Of a DNA stretch of 64,000 nucleotides, positions 34,092 to 48,370 are shown piece by piece. The notes under the pieces are model-generated. The model was not told the origin of the DNA and searched no databases. It saw only the letters and a list, made by a program, of their open reading frames with translations. Made by a program: the position numbers and the translations under genes. Numbering within the stretch: the stretch's first letter is position 1; each line of letters begins with the position of its first letter. Origin of the DNA: Methylobacterium pseudosasicola (GTDB taxonomy: Bacteria > Pseudomonadota > Alphaproteobacteria > Rhizobiales > Beijerinckiaceae). Location: assembly GCF_900114535.1 (NCBI RefSeq), contig NZ_FOTK01000013.1, positions 83,376-147,375 of the forward strand, in the 5' to 3' direction.

Positions 34092-35150
34092 CAATGAATC
34101 TCCTTGGCTTGAAGGGCGCAGGGCGGCGTCCACGCGTGCGATGCTGCGGCGCGCGGGCAGGATCCTGCAGGGGTGTCAGGGTTGGTGGGGTCGGTCCGCG
34201 GGGATCCGGTCCCGCGACGGCGCCCGGGGGCCGACGACGTAGCTGTGCGCAACAGGGCAGGGGATCCTCAAGCCGCCGATCCGATCGCGCGCCGGGTGTC
34301 GATGCCGCCGGCCGCCGCGATCCGAGACCTGCCGCGCCGAAGCGGGCCGAGGCCGGACCGACGGGAGGCCGGGGCCGCGTGCCGCCACGGCGTGATGCCC
34401 CGTCCGGACCTCACGCCGGGCAGGCCGGAAACCGGAAACGTCGCCCTCTTCACAGTTTGCACTCCGTTGCCGGCTCGGTGCCGCGGCGAGACCCCATCCG
34501 GTCTTCGTCTCGCCAGCGTCGCGCAAGGCCGAGACTTCGCTCAGCTCATGGCGGGAGGCAAGCCTGCCAGCAAAGATGTTGACAGCTTATCCTCTGTTAT
34601 GATCGCAAAAAATGAGAATCATTCCCGTAAAAGTTTCTCATTTCATCCAAACTTATTGTGATAACGGGCGCATTATCTATCAATATGCGTCGCAAATGAC
34701 TTCAAAAATATCCGATAAACGTACGCCGAAGACGAATAATCGTCGGATCGACTGACATTGCGATCCGGCCTTCGCGGCGGAGAGATCGCACTATCGCCTG
34801 TCGAGGCGCGTTCCGGGCGGATCGGCCGTAGTGCGGGTGATTGGCGACGGAAATCCGGGCGCGGCTTGCGCCGGGCGCAACCTGGACCGGCGGCGCGACA
34901 GGCACCGTCAGGTTTCTCTCGGATCGCGTCACCCGTTCGCGCCGGTCCGCCGACGCACAGTCGGAATCAGGCCGTCAATCCTGAATTCGGCCCGCGCGAC
35001 CGCGGATCAACTGGAATTCGGCCGTTTGCGCGCGAAATCCACAGCGTTAACCTTCCACTCATATTCGTTAATAAGCCATTGGCGGAGAGCTTATTAATCT
35101 ATCTAAATAGCCCGGTAACCACGGTGTCGACATGCACCGGCGAGGCTTCG
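34092..35150. other. Gene-free kilobase with AT-rich core
   Basis: This stretch of 1059 bases between the ParA-like gene and the polytopic membrane protein has no supported gene. Open frames at 34173-34661 and 34831-35097 have no recognisable sequence and no ribosome binding site. Two AT-rich tracts stand out (about 34560-34740 and 35040-35110) in an otherwise very GC-rich region. They may be promoter regions; a 9-bp inverted repeat at 35068-35097 sits in the second. I see no tRNA, CRISPR or phage signal. Confidence 0.55.
35068..35097. promoter_or_regulatory. Inverted repeat in the upstream region of the membrane protein gene
   Basis: TTAATAAGC (35068-35076) and GCTTATTAA (35089-35097) are a perfect 9-bp inverted repeat with a 12-base spacer. 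It is about 55-80 bases before the ATG at 35151 and lies within an AT-rich patch. This would suit a dimeric repressor or a hairpin in the leader. Confidence 0.4.
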
Positions 35151-36203
35151 ATGCTAGCATTCAAGAATAAGCGGAAACCTGTCGGATACGCCCTGGCCCT
35201 GGCCGGGCTAGCGAGCGTCACAGCCACCGGGGAGGCTCAGGCCCACGTCAAATGGTTCTGCGCCTACGACGTCGCCGGGCAGCCGCAGGGCCTGGAGCAG
35301 GTGCTGTGCGCGAATTTTGAGGGACTGACCGTGCTGGCCCTGGTGTGCCTGATGTTCGGGTGCCTGGCCGAGGGGACGCCGCTCGGCGGCGCCCTGCTCA
35401 ACGCCCTCGACCGGGTCACCAGCCGGATCCGGACCGACACGGAGCTTCTGGTCCGCGCCACCCTCGGCTTCTTCTTCGTCTCGCTCTGGGATCTGGGCGG
35501 CATCATCCTGACCCCGGAACTCAAGACCGACGTCGCCTGGATCCCGTGGTTTCAGCTGGCGCTGGCCGCGTGCCTGATCTGGCGGCGCACGATGCCGCTC
35601 ACCGGGCTTGGCATCGTCTTCCTGTTCAGCTTCGCCACCGCGCAATACGGCGTCTTCCACCTCGCTGACTATCCGATCTTCCTGGGCGTGGCCGTCTACC
35701 TGATCTGTCGCGGCCTCGACATCACGCCCTTCGACATCCGCCCGCTCGACCTCGTCCGCTGGACCGCCGCGATCACCCTGATGTGGGCGTCCATCGAGAA
35801 ATGGGCCTATCCGGAATGGACCGCGCCGCTGCTCGCCGCCAAGCCGCAGATGACGCTGGGCGCGACCCCCGAGCTGTTCATGCAGGCCGCCGGCGTCATC
35901 GAGTTCACCCTGGCCTTCGCGCTGCTCTGGACCCCGCTGGTCCGGCGCACCGCGGCGATCATCCTGGCGGCGATCTTCGTCTCGGCGGTGTTCGAATTCG
36001 GCAAGGTCGACGCGATCGGCCATTCCGGGATCATCGTGGTGCTGCTCGCCATTGCCGCCGATGATGTCCGGATGGCGGTCCGCGCCCGGCACGTGGTGCT
36101 GGCGCCGGCCTGGTACGGCGCGGCGCTCGCGATCTTCCTCTTCCTTTACTACGCCGGCCACGCGGCCCTGTTCGGCGGCCTCGGGACGCTGCCGGTGATC
36201 TGA
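35151..36203 (+). CDS. Polytopic inner-membrane protein, DoxX-like, function unknown
   Basis: The 350-residue protein has around eight hydrophobic segments (for example LALVCLMFGCLAEGTPLGGA, LVRATLGFFFVSLWDLGGII, VAVYLICRGLD, AITLMWASIEKWAYP). The N-terminus has HVKWFCAYDV, a short motif I recall from uncharacterised membrane proteins in this group. The late segment VIEFTLAFALLWTPLVRRTA resembles DoxX-type proteins but is not diagnostic. The ATG at 35151 was chosen because the upstream frame has no membrane segments or ribosome binding site. Confidence 0.7.
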   Translation: MLAFKNKRKPVGYALALAGLASVTATGEAQAHVKWFCAYDVAGQPQGLEQVLCANFEGLTVLALVCLMFGCLAEGTPLGGALLNALDRVTSRIRTDTELLVRATLGFFFVSLWDLGGIILTPELKTDVAWIPWFQLALAACLIWRRTMPLTGLGIVFLFSFATAQYGVFHLADYPIFLGVAVYLICRGLDITPFDIRPLDLVRWTAAITLMWASIEKWAYPEWTAPLLAAKPQMTLGATPELFMQAAGVIEFTLAFALLWTPLVRRTAAIILAAIFVSAVFEFGKVDAIGHSGIIVVLLAIAADDVRMAVRARHVVLAPAWYGAALAIFLFLYYAGHAALFGGLGTLPVI

Positions 36204-36210
36204 GGAACGC

Positions 36211-36918
36211 TCAGCGCGCCGCGATCAGCGGCGCGAACACGTCGGTCAGCCCGGTGATCAGGATCTGGGTGCCGACGCAGAGCAACAGGAAGGCGAACAG
36301 GCGTCCGGTCACCCGCGCCCGGGCCGGGCCGATCAGCGCCACCACCCGGTCGGCCGAGGCGTAGATCAGCGCCACCGCCAGCGCCACGACCAGAGCCGCC
36401 AGGGTGACGCCGATGAAGAAGCCGAACCGGTCGGCGTAGGCTGCAGGCCGGTTCGCCCCCAGGGTGATGGCCACCGCGATGGTGCCGGGCCCGGTGGTGA
36501 ACGGCAAGGTCAGCGGAAAGAATGCGATCTCGGCCAGCGGTGCCGGATCCCGGCTCGCCTCGATCGGCGCCGAACCGCGATCCTTCGAACCCGACGCCTC
36601 GGCCTGCTTGCGCGCCTCGCGCGCCTCGGGCCGGTTGAGCTGGGTCCAGGCCGAGGACATCACCACCAGGCCACCGGCGATCCGCAGGGCCGCCAGGGTC
36701 ACGCCGAAGAAGTTGAGGATCGGCGTGCCGGCCCAGAGGGCGCCGAGCATCACCAGGGCGGCGTAGACCCCGATCTTGCGGGACAGCAGCACCCGCTCGG
36801 CATGGCTGTAGGCACTGGTGACCTGCGCGAAGATGAAGGCCCCGCCGATCGGGTTCACGATCGCGATCAGGCCCGACAGGGCGAGCAGGAACTGCTGGAT
36901 GGTGAAATCGATGCTCAT
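36211..36918 (-). CDS. MarC family integral membrane protein
   Basis: The 235-residue protein has six membrane helices in the MarC/UPF0056 pattern. The opening is FLLALSGLIAIVNPIGGAFI. The middle has a charged cytoplasmic loop (RPEAREARKQAEASGSKDRG), and the later helices carry PLTLPFTTGPGTIAVAITLG. MarC proteins are of unknown transport function despite the historical antibiotic-resistance name. The gene is convergent with the membrane protein gene at 35151, with seven bases between their stops. Confidence 0.9.
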   Translation of the reverse strand: MSIDFTIQQFLLALSGLIAIVNPIGGAFIFAQVTSAYSHAERVLLSRKIGVYAALVMLGALWAGTPILNFFGVTLAALRIAGGLVVMSSAWTQLNRPEAREARKQAEASGSKDRGSAPIEASRDPAPLAEIAFFPLTLPFTTGPGTIAVAITLGANRPAAYADRFGFFIGVTLAALVVALAVALIYASADRVVALIGPARARVTGRLFAFLLLCVGTQILITGLTDVFAPLIAAR

Positions 36919-36970
36919 GAGGGCCGCCGCCTAGACCAAGTGGCCCGCGGCGGCCAGTCTCGCGAGTGCG

Positions 36971-37705
36971 TCAGCCCGGAGCGGGCGCCGGCACCAGCAC
37001 CCGGGCCGGGGCGAGGCGCCGGGCGCGGCGGACCTGCTGGACCGCTACCGGCCGATAGAGCTGCTTGGTCGCGTCGACCACGTGCAGGCCGGCAAACGGC
37101 AGGGCCAGGCCGGAGCCGAGGCGCTCCCAGGCGGGTCCCGTGCGCAGCATCAGCCGGGAGCGCACCGGCGGCATATAGAGGGTCTCCGCCCAGCCCTCCG
37201 GCGAGAACAGCGTATCGCGCATCAGCCGGCCAAGCTGCGAGCGGCTATAGGGCTGGCCGTGGCCGAAGGGGGTCGCCTCGCGCCGGGCCCAGACGCCGCG
37301 CCGGTTGGGCACCACCAGGATCATCCGGCCGCCCGGTGTGAGGGTGCGCCAGACCTCCTGCAGCAGCTCCGTCGGGCTCTCTACCGATTCGAGGGCGTGG
37401 ACCAGGACGACCCGGTCGATTGCGGCCTCGGGCAGGGGCATCATGGTCGGATCGGCGAGCGCCGTGCAGGAGCGGCCGGTCCCCGGCCAGTTCACCACGC
37501 CCTGCGTCGCTGGCATGAAGGCGAGGGTGCGCTCGGCGATGCAGTGGATCGGCCCGAGATACGGCGTCGCGTAGCCGATCCCCAGGACGCGCAGGCCCGA
37601 GACCGAGCCCAGGAATCCGTGGAGCGCGCGGGCGACGACGCGGTGCGTCTCGGCCCCCAGGGGGCTGGCATAGAAGGCCCGCAGACCGTTGACGTCGAGA
37701 CGCAT
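36971..37705 (-). CDS. Class I SAM-dependent methyltransferase
   Basis: The 244-residue protein has a SAM-binding core: LRVLGIGYATPYLG (motif I-like), a DRVVLVHALESVESP acidic loop, LLQEVWRTLTPGGRMILVVP and a later helical cap. Glycine-rich motif I is slightly divergent. The target is unknown. It is divergent from gloB with a 181-base intergenic region. The frame from 37823 downwards is out of frame with it and is not coding. Confidence 0.85.
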   Translation of the reverse strand: MRLDVNGLRAFYASPLGAETHRVVARALHGFLGSVSGLRVLGIGYATPYLGPIHCIAERTLAFMPATQGVVNWPGTGRSCTALADPTMMPLPEAAIDRVVLVHALESVESPTELLQEVWRTLTPGGRMILVVPNRRGVWARREATPFGHGQPYSRSQLGRLMRDTLFSPEGWAETLYMPPVRSRLMLRTGPAWERLGSGLALPFAGLHVVDATKQLYRPVAVQQVRRARRLAPARVLVPAPAPG

Positions 37706-37886
37706 GAAGAACAGGACCGAGTCCGGAACGACGATTCTGACTCAATGGTGGGCCACGATGCCCCCGGCAAGCTTCGTGGAGACTTAACACCGAAGGAACC
37801 AGGCTTGATCGCCGCCGGTTCACGGCATCAGATTTTGCGCTTCACGGCGCCTTGCGACTCTGCGCGCCTCCTCACGAGGGATTCCG

Positions 37887-38663
37887 ATGGCTGCCGAGAC
37901 CGAGATCAAAACCTTCCTCTGCCGCAGCGACAATATCGGCGTCCTGATCCGCGATCCCGCCACGGGCGCCTGCGCGGCGATCGACGTGCCGGAGGCCGGC
38001 CCGGTCCTGAAGGCCCTGGACGAGACCGGCTGGCGCCTCACCGACATCCTCGTCACCCACCGGCACGGCGACCATATCGAGGGCATCCCGGCGGTGAAGC
38101 GCGCGACGGGCGCCCGGGTGGTCGCCCCCGCCAAGGCCGGCAACGCGGTTCCCGACGTGGACGTTACGGTCGGGGAGGGCGACACCGTGCAGGTCGGCGG
38201 GCTCGAGGCCCAGGTCTGGGAGACTCCCGGCCATTGTGCCGACCACGTCACCTACTGGTTCGCCGAGGCCGGGATCGTCTGCTCCGGCGACACGCTGTTC
38301 ACCCTCGGCTGCGGCCGCGTGTTGGAGGGCCCGCCCGAGACCCTGTGGCGCTCCCTACGACGGTTCGAGGCTCTGCCCGACGAGACCCAGGTGTTCAGCG
38401 GCCACGACTACGTCCTGTCCAATGCCCGCTTCGCCCTGGCGGCGGATCCCGAGAACCGCGACCTGATGGCGCGCAAGGCCGAGGCCGAGCGGGCCAAGGC
38501 CGAGGGGCGGTTCCTGATTCCATCCACCCTCGGCGCGGAGCGCGCGACCAATCCGTTCCTGCGCAGCAGCCTTCCGGCACTGGCTAAGTCAGTCGAACGC
38601 GCGCCCGGCACAGATCCCGAAGCGGTGTTTGTCGCACTGCGTGCATGGAAGGACCGCTTCTAG
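37887..38663 (+). CDS. gloB: Hydroxyacylglutathione hydrolase GloB (glyoxalase II)
   Basis: GloB hydrolyses S-lactoylglutathione to lactate and glutathione, detoxifying methylglyoxal. The 258-residue metallo-beta-lactamase-fold protein has the THRHGDH motif at residues 57-63, the second-site DTLF (CSGDTLFTLGCGRVLEG) and the late VFSGHDYVLSNARF. Length is normal for glyoxalase II. The ATG at 37887 has GAGGGA upstream and gives the usual N-terminus. Confidence 0.93.
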   Translation: MAAETEIKTFLCRSDNIGVLIRDPATGACAAIDVPEAGPVLKALDETGWRLTDILVTHRHGDHIEGIPAVKRATGARVVAPAKAGNAVPDVDVTVGEGDTVQVGGLEAQVWETPGHCADHVTYWFAEAGIVCSGDTLFTLGCGRVLEGPPETLWRSLRRFEALPDETQVFSGHDYVLSNARFALAADPENRDLMARKAEAERAKAEGRFLIPSTLGAERATNPFLRSSLPALAKSVERAPGTDPEAVFVALRAWKDRF

Positions 38664-39013
38664 AGCCGGTGATAACCAAGAAAATTTTGTTGCGTTCTCA
38701 AGCCAAACTGACACATACCCTGTGCAAGCGGTACCAATCCGCTAGGTCAACGGGCTCCCGGGGGGAAGCCGTAACGTCAACGCGAAGCGCCGGGACGCTT
38801 CCGCCGGTCTGATGGGGGTCCGTCTCGCCCTACCACCTGTCCACCTCCCGCCTTCCGCTTCCGTTCCTTAAGCCAGAGTCTGACGAGGCCAGGGAAGAAG
38901 CGCCCAGCGTTAAGACCAAGGTTCTTGGAACAGACGCCAGCACCAGTGATGCGCTTCGCGACCCCGGCGAGGTAGCAACCACCTCGCGTCCCCGCGCGCC
39001 GGTCGCGGCCGAT
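38664..39013. other. Non-coding region between gloB and the TetR gene
   Basis: This stretch of 350 bases holds no supported gene. Open frames in the region show only residual high-GC coding potential. The AAAATTTTG tract at about 38680 and the inverted GAAGCG/CGCTTC at about 38780-38800 are the main visible features; either could be part of a promoter or terminator. Nothing decisive is seen. Confidence 0.5.
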
Positions 39014-39589
39014 GTGCGGCTGCTCGGCATCGCGACCGAGCATCTCTCCCGCCTCGGGCCGAAGCGCGTGACGGTTGTCGCCGTCGCGGCCGAAGCCGGC
39101 ATGACGCATGCCAACGTCTACCGCTACTTCCCGTCGAAGGACGCGCTCCTCGACGCGGTGGCCGGGCGCTGGTTGCGCGAGGTCGAGGCCCGGCTCGCCG
39201 GCATCGCCGACGCGCCCGATCCCGCCGACGACAAGATCGAGCGGCTGCTCACCGCCCTCGCCACGGTGCAGCGCGACGCCCTGTTCGACGAGCCGAACCT
39301 GTTCGCGGTCCATCTCGACGCCACGGTCTCGGCCCGGCCGATCGCCCGGCGGCACCGGGTGCGCCTGCGCAGCTTGGTCGAGCGCGTGGTCGAGGAGGGC
39401 ATCACGTCGGGCATCTTCTCCGCCCGGGACCGGGAACGGGCGATCGCCTACATCTTCGACGCGAGCTACCGCTTCACGCATCCGCTGGCGATCCAGCACG
39501 ATGCGGAGGTGCCGCGGGACTTGATCGAAGCCCGGTTCGGGGCCGTCATCCACGCGATCCAGCGGGTCCTGCGCTCGGGCATCCTCTGA
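39014..39589 (+). CDS. TetR/AcrR family transcriptional regulator
   Basis: The 191-residue protein has a helix-turn-helix near the N-terminus (VTVVAVAAEAGMTHANVYRY then FPSKDALLDAVAGRWLREVE) and a helical C-terminal ligand domain. I start at GTG 39014; the frame continues open upstream to about 38811 without a better start codon and with no ribosome binding site, so the N-terminus is uncertain. The target is unknown. A strong terminator follows, so it is probably its own transcript, separate from mdh. Confidence 0.85.
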   Translation: MRLLGIATEHLSRLGPKRVTVVAVAAEAGMTHANVYRYFPSKDALLDAVAGRWLREVEARLAGIADAPDPADDKIERLLTALATVQRDALFDEPNLFAVHLDATVSARPIARRHRVRLRSLVERVVEEGITSGIFSARDRERAIAYIFDASYRFTHPLAIQHDAEVPRDLIEARFGAVIHAIQRVLRSGIL

Positions 39590-39629
39590 GGCCGGAGCGA
39601 ATCCTTCAAGAGATGGCGACGGCTTGCGG

Positions 39630-39655
39630 GGCCCGGACATCGCGTCCGGGCCTTT
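39630..39655 (+). terminator. Intrinsic terminator after the TetR gene
   Basis: GGCCCGGAC (39630-39638) and GTCCGGGCC (39644-39652) form a perfect 9-bp stem with an ATCGC loop, followed by TTTCG. The spacing of about 40 bases from the TetR stop is right for termination. Confidence 0.75.
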
Positions 39656-39718
39656 CGCGTTTCTGGTGGCGCCACGACCGTCCGACCCACTCCGCGGTAC
39701 GAGGTCGAAATCGCTGAA

Positions 39719-39742
39719 ATGACAGGCTCTCGAATCTGTCAT
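39719..39742. promoter_or_regulatory. Inverted repeat upstream of mdh
   Basis: ATGACAG (39719-39725) and CTGTCAT (39736-39742) form a perfect 7-bp inverted repeat with a 10-base spacer, extended by partial matches. It is about 270 bases upstream of the mdh start. It has the geometry of a dimeric regulator site. The half-site resembles a Pho-type TGTCAT, but in inverted orientation and without the direct-repeat pattern, so a Pho box is unlikely. Confidence 0.4.
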
Positions 39743-40008
39743 CTGAGCTTCGCCGACCCGGCGAAGCAGGGTGCACTGCACCTAAAACCCTCGCGCCATT
39801 GGTGTTTCATCGACCGAACCTGCGACGTTCCGGCGCTGCGGCGGCTCGAACGGCCGCGTCTTCCACGGTCCATCGGGTTGAAGCCACGAGGCTTTTCCGC
39901 CACACAGCCGCGCAGATTTCAGGACGGCGAATCCCGCGTTGGGGCCGACGACCGGACGGTTTCGGCACCGCGCTCATCCCACCGAAGACGACACGCAGCG
40001 GAGGTTGA

Positions 40009-40977
<969 letters not shown>

Positions 40978-41012
40978 ACAACGGGCGTCACGCGGCGCCG
41001 ACGCTGCGAGTC

Positions 41013-41033
41013 GGGGACCGTGACACGGTCCCC
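41013..41033 (+). other. Stem-loop between mdh and sucC
   Basis: GGGGACCGT and ACGGTCCCC form a perfect 9-bp stem with a GAC loop, centred between the mdh stop and the sucC start. There is no T-run, so it is more likely a processing or partial terminator element that separates mdh and sucC expression. Confidence 0.45.
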
Positions 41034-41092
41034 GCGCAGGCCGGACGAACGCTTCCCGCCATTGGCTACTCGCTCCTCCCTACGAGGTCCCG

Positions 41093-42289
41093 ATGAACAT
41101 CCATGAATACCAGGCCAAGGCCGTGCTGAAGGAGTTCGGCCTGCCGATCTCCCGCGGCGTGGCGATCTTCGATCCGTCGGAGGCTGAGGCCGCCGCCAAG
41201 GAGCTCGGCGGCCCGGTCTGGGTCGTGAAGAGCCAGATCCACGCGGGCGGCCGCGGCAAGGGTACCTTCAAGGGCGCCCCCGAGGGCGCGAAGGGCGGGG
41301 TGCGGGTCACCAAGTCCATCGACGAGGTGAAGCAGTATGCCGGCGAGATGCTCGGCCAGACCCTGGTGACGATCCAGACCGGTCCGGCCGGCAAGCAGGT
41401 CAACCGCCTCTACATCGAGGAAGGCGCCCAGATCGCCGAGGAATTCTACCTCTCGATGCTGGTCGATCGCGCCACCGGCGGCGTCGCCTTCGTGGTCTCC
41501 ACCGAGGGCGGCATGGATATCGAGGCGGTCGCCCACGACACGCCCGAGAAGATCCACACGATCCCGGTCGATCCGGCCACCGGCGTGATGCCCCACCACG
41601 GCCGCGCGGTCGCCAAGGCCCTCGGCCTCACCGGCGCCCAGGCCAAGGAAGCGGCCTCGCTCACCGAGAAGCTCTACACGGCGTTCGTGTCCAAGGACAT
41701 GAGCATGCTGGAGATCAACCCGCTGGTGCTCACCGGCGACGGCCATCTCAAGTGCCTCGACGCCAAGATCTCGTTCGATTCGAACGCGCTCTACAAGCAC
41801 GCCGACATCGTCGCGCTGCGGGACGAGACCGAGGAGGACGCCAAGGAGATCGAGGCGTCCAAGTACGACCTCGCGTACATCGCGCTGGACGGCACGATCG
41901 GCTGCATGGTCAACGGCGCCGGGCTGGCCATGGCGACGCTCGACATCATCAAGCTCTACGGCGAGAGCCCGGCCAACTTCCTGGATGTCGGCGGCGGCGC
42001 CTCCGAAGAGAAGGTCACGGCGGCGTTCAAGATCATCACCGCCGATCCGCAGGTGAAGGGGATCCTCGTCAACATCTTCGGCGGGATCATGAAGTGCGAC
42101 GTCATCGCCCGCGGCGTCATCGCAGCCGTCAAGGCGGTGGGCCTGCAGGTGCCCCTGGTGGTTCGCCTCGAAGGCACCAACGTCGAAGAGGGCAAGGACA
42201 TCATCCGAGGCTCCGGCCTCAACGTGATCCCGGCGGACGACCTCGACGACGCCGCCCAGAAGATCGTCGCCGCCGTGAAGGGAGCCTGA
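41093..42289 (+). CDS. sucC: Succinate-CoA ligase, ADP-forming, beta subunit
   Basis: SucC forms succinyl-CoA synthetase with SucD, making ATP or GTP from succinyl-CoA in the TCA cycle. The 398-residue protein has the ATP-grasp N-terminus ([19 protein letters not shown]), the nucleotide loop [20 protein letters not shown] and the subunit-contact [17 protein letters not shown]. SucD follows two bases after the stop, so they are coupled. Length is as expected (about 390-400). Confidence 0.97.
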   Translation: MNIHEYQAKAVLKEFGLPISRGVAIFDPSEAEAAAKELGGPVWVVKSQIHAGGRGKGTFKGAPEGAKGGVRVTKSIDEVKQYAGEMLGQTLVTIQTGPAGKQVNRLYIEEGAQIAEEFYLSMLVDRATGGVAFVVSTEGGMDIEAVAHDTPEKIHTIPVDPATGVMPHHGRAVAKALGLTGAQAKEAASLTEKLYTAFVSKDMSMLEINPLVLTGDGHLKCLDAKISFDSNALYKHADIVALRDETEEDAKEIEASKYDLAYIALDGTIGCMVNGAGLAMATLDIIKLYGESPANFLDVGGGASEEKVTAAFKIITADPQVKGILVNIFGGIMKCDVIARGVIAAVKAVGLQVPLVVRLEGTNVEEGKDIIRGSGLNVIPADDLDDAAQKIVAAVKGA

Positions 42290-42291
42290 TC

Positions 42292-43176
<885 letters not shown>

Positions 43177-43334
43177 AGGCCGCGCGCCTGCGTCGCGGCC
43201 GGCGCGGGCGCACGACCCCCATATCGACGGGACGGGGCGGTCTCTCGCCCCGCGCCAGTTTCAGGGCGATCCGCCCCGCGAGCGGGTCGCCGGAGAGGCA
43301 GGGGAACCTGCCCGCGCGACAGGATGACCGGACC

Positions 43335-46325
<2,991 letters not shown>

Positions 46326-46339
46326 TCTTTTTGGACTTG

Positions 46340-46362
46340 GCGGCGGCCTTCCAGGCCGCCGC
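46340..46362 (+). other. Stem-loop between sucA and sucB
   Basis: GCGGCGGCCT and AGGCCGCCGC form a perfect 10-bp stem with a TCC loop in the 92-base gap between sucA and sucB. No T-run follows. It could protect the mRNA or lower the dose of downstream genes. Confidence 0.45.
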
Positions 46363-46417
46363 TGCCACTTTCCAGGCCGTCCGGCACGGCCCAACCGATC
46401 CGGAAGTGCACATCAAC

Positions 46418-47752
46418 ATGGCTACCGACATCCTCGTCCCGACGCTCGGTGAATCCGTGAGCGAGGCCACGATCGGCCGCTGGTTCAAGAAGCCCGGCGA
46501 CACGGTCGCGGCCGACGAGCCGATCGTCGAGCTCGAGACCGACAAGGTCACCCTGGAGGTCAACGCTCCGGCGGCCGGCCAGCTCGGCGAGATCCTCGCC
46601 AAGGACGGCGAGACCGTCGAGCCGGGCGCGCTGCTCGGCTCGATCGTCGAGGCCGGCTCCGCGGCCGCCGGCGGCAAGAAGGCCACCGCCAAGGAGGCCC
46701 CGAAGGAGGCTGCCGAGACCAAGGCCGAAAGCCGCAGCGAGGCGCCCAAGTCTGCCCCGTCCGCGAAGGCCGAGGCGCCGGCCCAGGAATCCTCCGCGGG
46801 CTACGGCAATCACGGCGACGCGGGCGCCCCCGCGTCCCAGCAGCGCCCGACCGGCGATAACGGCCCGGCGGTGGCCAAGCTCGCCCGGGAGAGCGGCGTC
46901 GACCCGTCCGGCATCAACGGCTCCGGCAAGGACGGCCGCGTCACCAAGGGCGACATGCTCGGCGCGATCTCGAAGGGCCCGGCTCCGGCCGCCGCCCCCG
47001 CCAAGGAGGCCCGCCCGACCCTGCCGCGCGCCCCCTCGGCGCCTGACGATGCCGCGCGCGAGGAGCGCGTGCGCATGACGAAGCTGCGCCAGACCATCGC
47101 GCGCCGGCTCAAGGACGCGCAGGACACCGCCGCGATGCTGACGACGTTCAACGACGTCGACATGTCGGCCGTGATGGCGCTGCGCAGCCAGTACAAGGAC
47201 ATTTTCGAGAAGAAGCACGGCACCAAGCTCGGCTTCATGGGCTTCTTCACCAAGGCGGTGATCGGCGCCCTCAAGGACGTGCCGGCGGTCAATGCCGAGA
47301 TCGACGGGCAGGACCTCGTCTACAAGAACTACTACCATATCGGCATCGCGGTCGGCACCGATAAGGGCTTGGTCGTGCCGGTGGTGCGCGATGCCGACGA
47401 CCTGTCGATCGCGGGCATCGAGAAGACCATCGCCGGCTTCGGCAAGAAGGCCCGCGACGGCAAGCTGTCCATCGAGGACATGCAGGGCGGCACCTTCACG
47501 ATCACCAACGGCGGCATCTACGGCTCGCTGATGTCGACCCCGATCCTCAACGCCCCGCAATCGGGCATCCTCGGCATGCACCGCATCGAGGAGCGCCCGG
47601 TGGTCCGGGCCGGCAAGATCGAGGCGCGGCCGATGATGTATCTCGCGCTGTCATACGATCACCGGATCGTCGACGGTAAGGAGGCCGTGACCTTCCTGGT
47701 GCGGGTGAAGGAGGCGCTGGAGGATCCGGCCCGGCTCGTGCTGGATCTGTGA
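46418..47752 (+). CDS. sucB: Dihydrolipoyllysine-residue succinyltransferase (2-oxoglutarate dehydrogenase E2)
   Basis: SucB transfers the succinyl group to CoA in the 2-oxoglutarate dehydrogenase complex. The 444-residue protein has one lipoyl domain (lipoyl Lys43 in ETDKVTLEV), an Ala/Pro/Lys/Glu-rich linker (about 80-140), a peripheral-subunit-binding domain ([20 protein letters not shown]) and the catalytic domain ending with the active-site His around residue 415 ([12 protein letters not shown]). The ATG at 46418 gives the canonical [20 protein letters not shown] start. Confidence 0.97.
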   Translation: MATDILVPTLGESVSEATIGRWFKKPGDTVAADEPIVELETDKVTLEVNAPAAGQLGEILAKDGETVEPGALLGSIVEAGSAAAGGKKATAKEAPKEAAETKAESRSEAPKSAPSAKAEAPAQESSAGYGNHGDAGAPASQQRPTGDNGPAVAKLARESGVDPSGINGSGKDGRVTKGDMLGAISKGPAPAAAPAKEARPTLPRAPSAPDDAAREERVRMTKLRQTIARRLKDAQDTAAMLTTFNDVDMSAVMALRSQYKDIFEKKHGTKLGFMGFFTKAVIGALKDVPAVNAEIDGQDLVYKNYYHIGIAVGTDKGLVVPVVRDADDLSIAGIEKTIAGFGKKARDGKLSIEDMQGGTFTITNGGIYGSLMSTPILNAPQSGILGMHRIEERPVVRAGKIEARPMMYLALSYDHRIVDGKEAVTFLVRVKEALEDPARLVLDL

Positions 47753-47804
47753 TCAGCGCAGCAGTGGAATGATATCGGCATCGATCGGAAAGATTCTCTG
47801 ATCG

Positions 47805-48059
47805 ATGCCGACCATCGCTATCGTCGAAGGCATTCGGATCACGATCTATCTCAACGATCACCTTCCGCCGCATCTGCACGCATTCTTTGCAGGCGAGGAG
47901 GCGAAGCTTTCGATCGTTACGGGCGAAGTCCTCAGCGGGGCTTTGCCGCGTGCGAAACTCAAAACCATCCGCGCGTGGCTGGCTGCCAATCGCGAACAGG
48001 TTTCCTATGTTTGGCGAGAGATCCGGGCCGGTCGCTACAGCGGAGGAATGATCGAATGA
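47805..48059 (+). CDS. DUF4160 family protein
   Basis: The 84-residue protein fits the DUF4160 pattern: RITIYLNDHLPPHLHAFFAG, AKLSIVTGEV, then RAKLKTIRAWLAANREQVSY. DUF4160 proteins occur beside DUF2442 proteins in many bacteria and have been proposed as toxin-antitoxin-like pairs; function is not established. Its stop overlaps the start of the DUF2442 gene by four bases (ATGA), a typical coupled pair. It sits unexpectedly between sucB and lpd. Confidence 0.85.
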   Translation: MPTIAIVEGIRITIYLNDHLPPHLHAFFAGEEAKLSIVTGEVLSGALPRAKLKTIRAWLAANREQVSYVWREIRAGRYSGGMIE

Positions 48060-48370
48060 CGACGCATCGGATCGCCTCCGTGGAGCCTCTCCAGTATCCG
48101 ACACTCCGCGTGACGTTCGACGACGGCGTCAGTGGCATCCTCGACCTGTCGGACCTGATTGCCGAAGGCGCCATCTTCGCCCCGCTGAAGGACGAAGCCT
48201 ATTTTCGGACGGTGGCTGTCGGTGAAGGCGGCCGGACCTTCGGCTGGAATCTCGAAGCCGTCGGGCAGGAGATCGATCTCTGCCCCGACGCGACGCGGAT
48301 CCGGATCGAGACCCAGATCGTCGAGGGTCTCGCGAGCCGATACGAATCCGCCCCGTCCGCAGCCGCATGA
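48056..48370 (+). CDS. DUF2442 family protein
   Basis: The 104-residue protein has the DUF2442 pattern: a beta-rich N-terminal half (SVEPLQYPTLRVTFDDGVSG, ILDLSDLIAEGAIFAPLKD, RTVAVGEGGRTFGWN). The C-terminal helix (ATRIRIETQIVEGLASRYES) may help fold or recognise DNA. ATG 48056 overlaps the DUF4160 stop and has GGAGG upstream. Its stop in turn overlaps the next gene by four bases. The role is unknown; a partner-binding antitoxin is one suggestion. Confidence 0.85.
   Translation: MTTHRIASVEPLQYPTLRVTFDDGVSGILDLSDLIAEGAIFAPLKDEAYFRTVAVGEGGRTFGWNLEAVGQEIDLCPDATRIRIETQIVEGLASRYESAPSAAA

Noticed and set aside
34576..34592. A short stretch resembling a cloning-vector sequence around TTGACAGCTTATC
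   Set aside because: The match is about 15 bases with one difference, the surrounding sequence is unrelated, and chance is sufficient. The TTGACA to TATGAT distance here is only 13 bases, too short for a normal promoter.
34173..34661. Forward frame of 162 codons in the gene-free kilobase
   Set aside because: No recognisable sequence and no ribosome binding site, and the sequence crosses into an AT-rich non-coding tract.
39719..39742. Pho box upstream of mdh
   Set aside because: The TGTCAT-like half-sites are inverted, not direct 11-bp repeats, so this is more likely a site for a different regulator.
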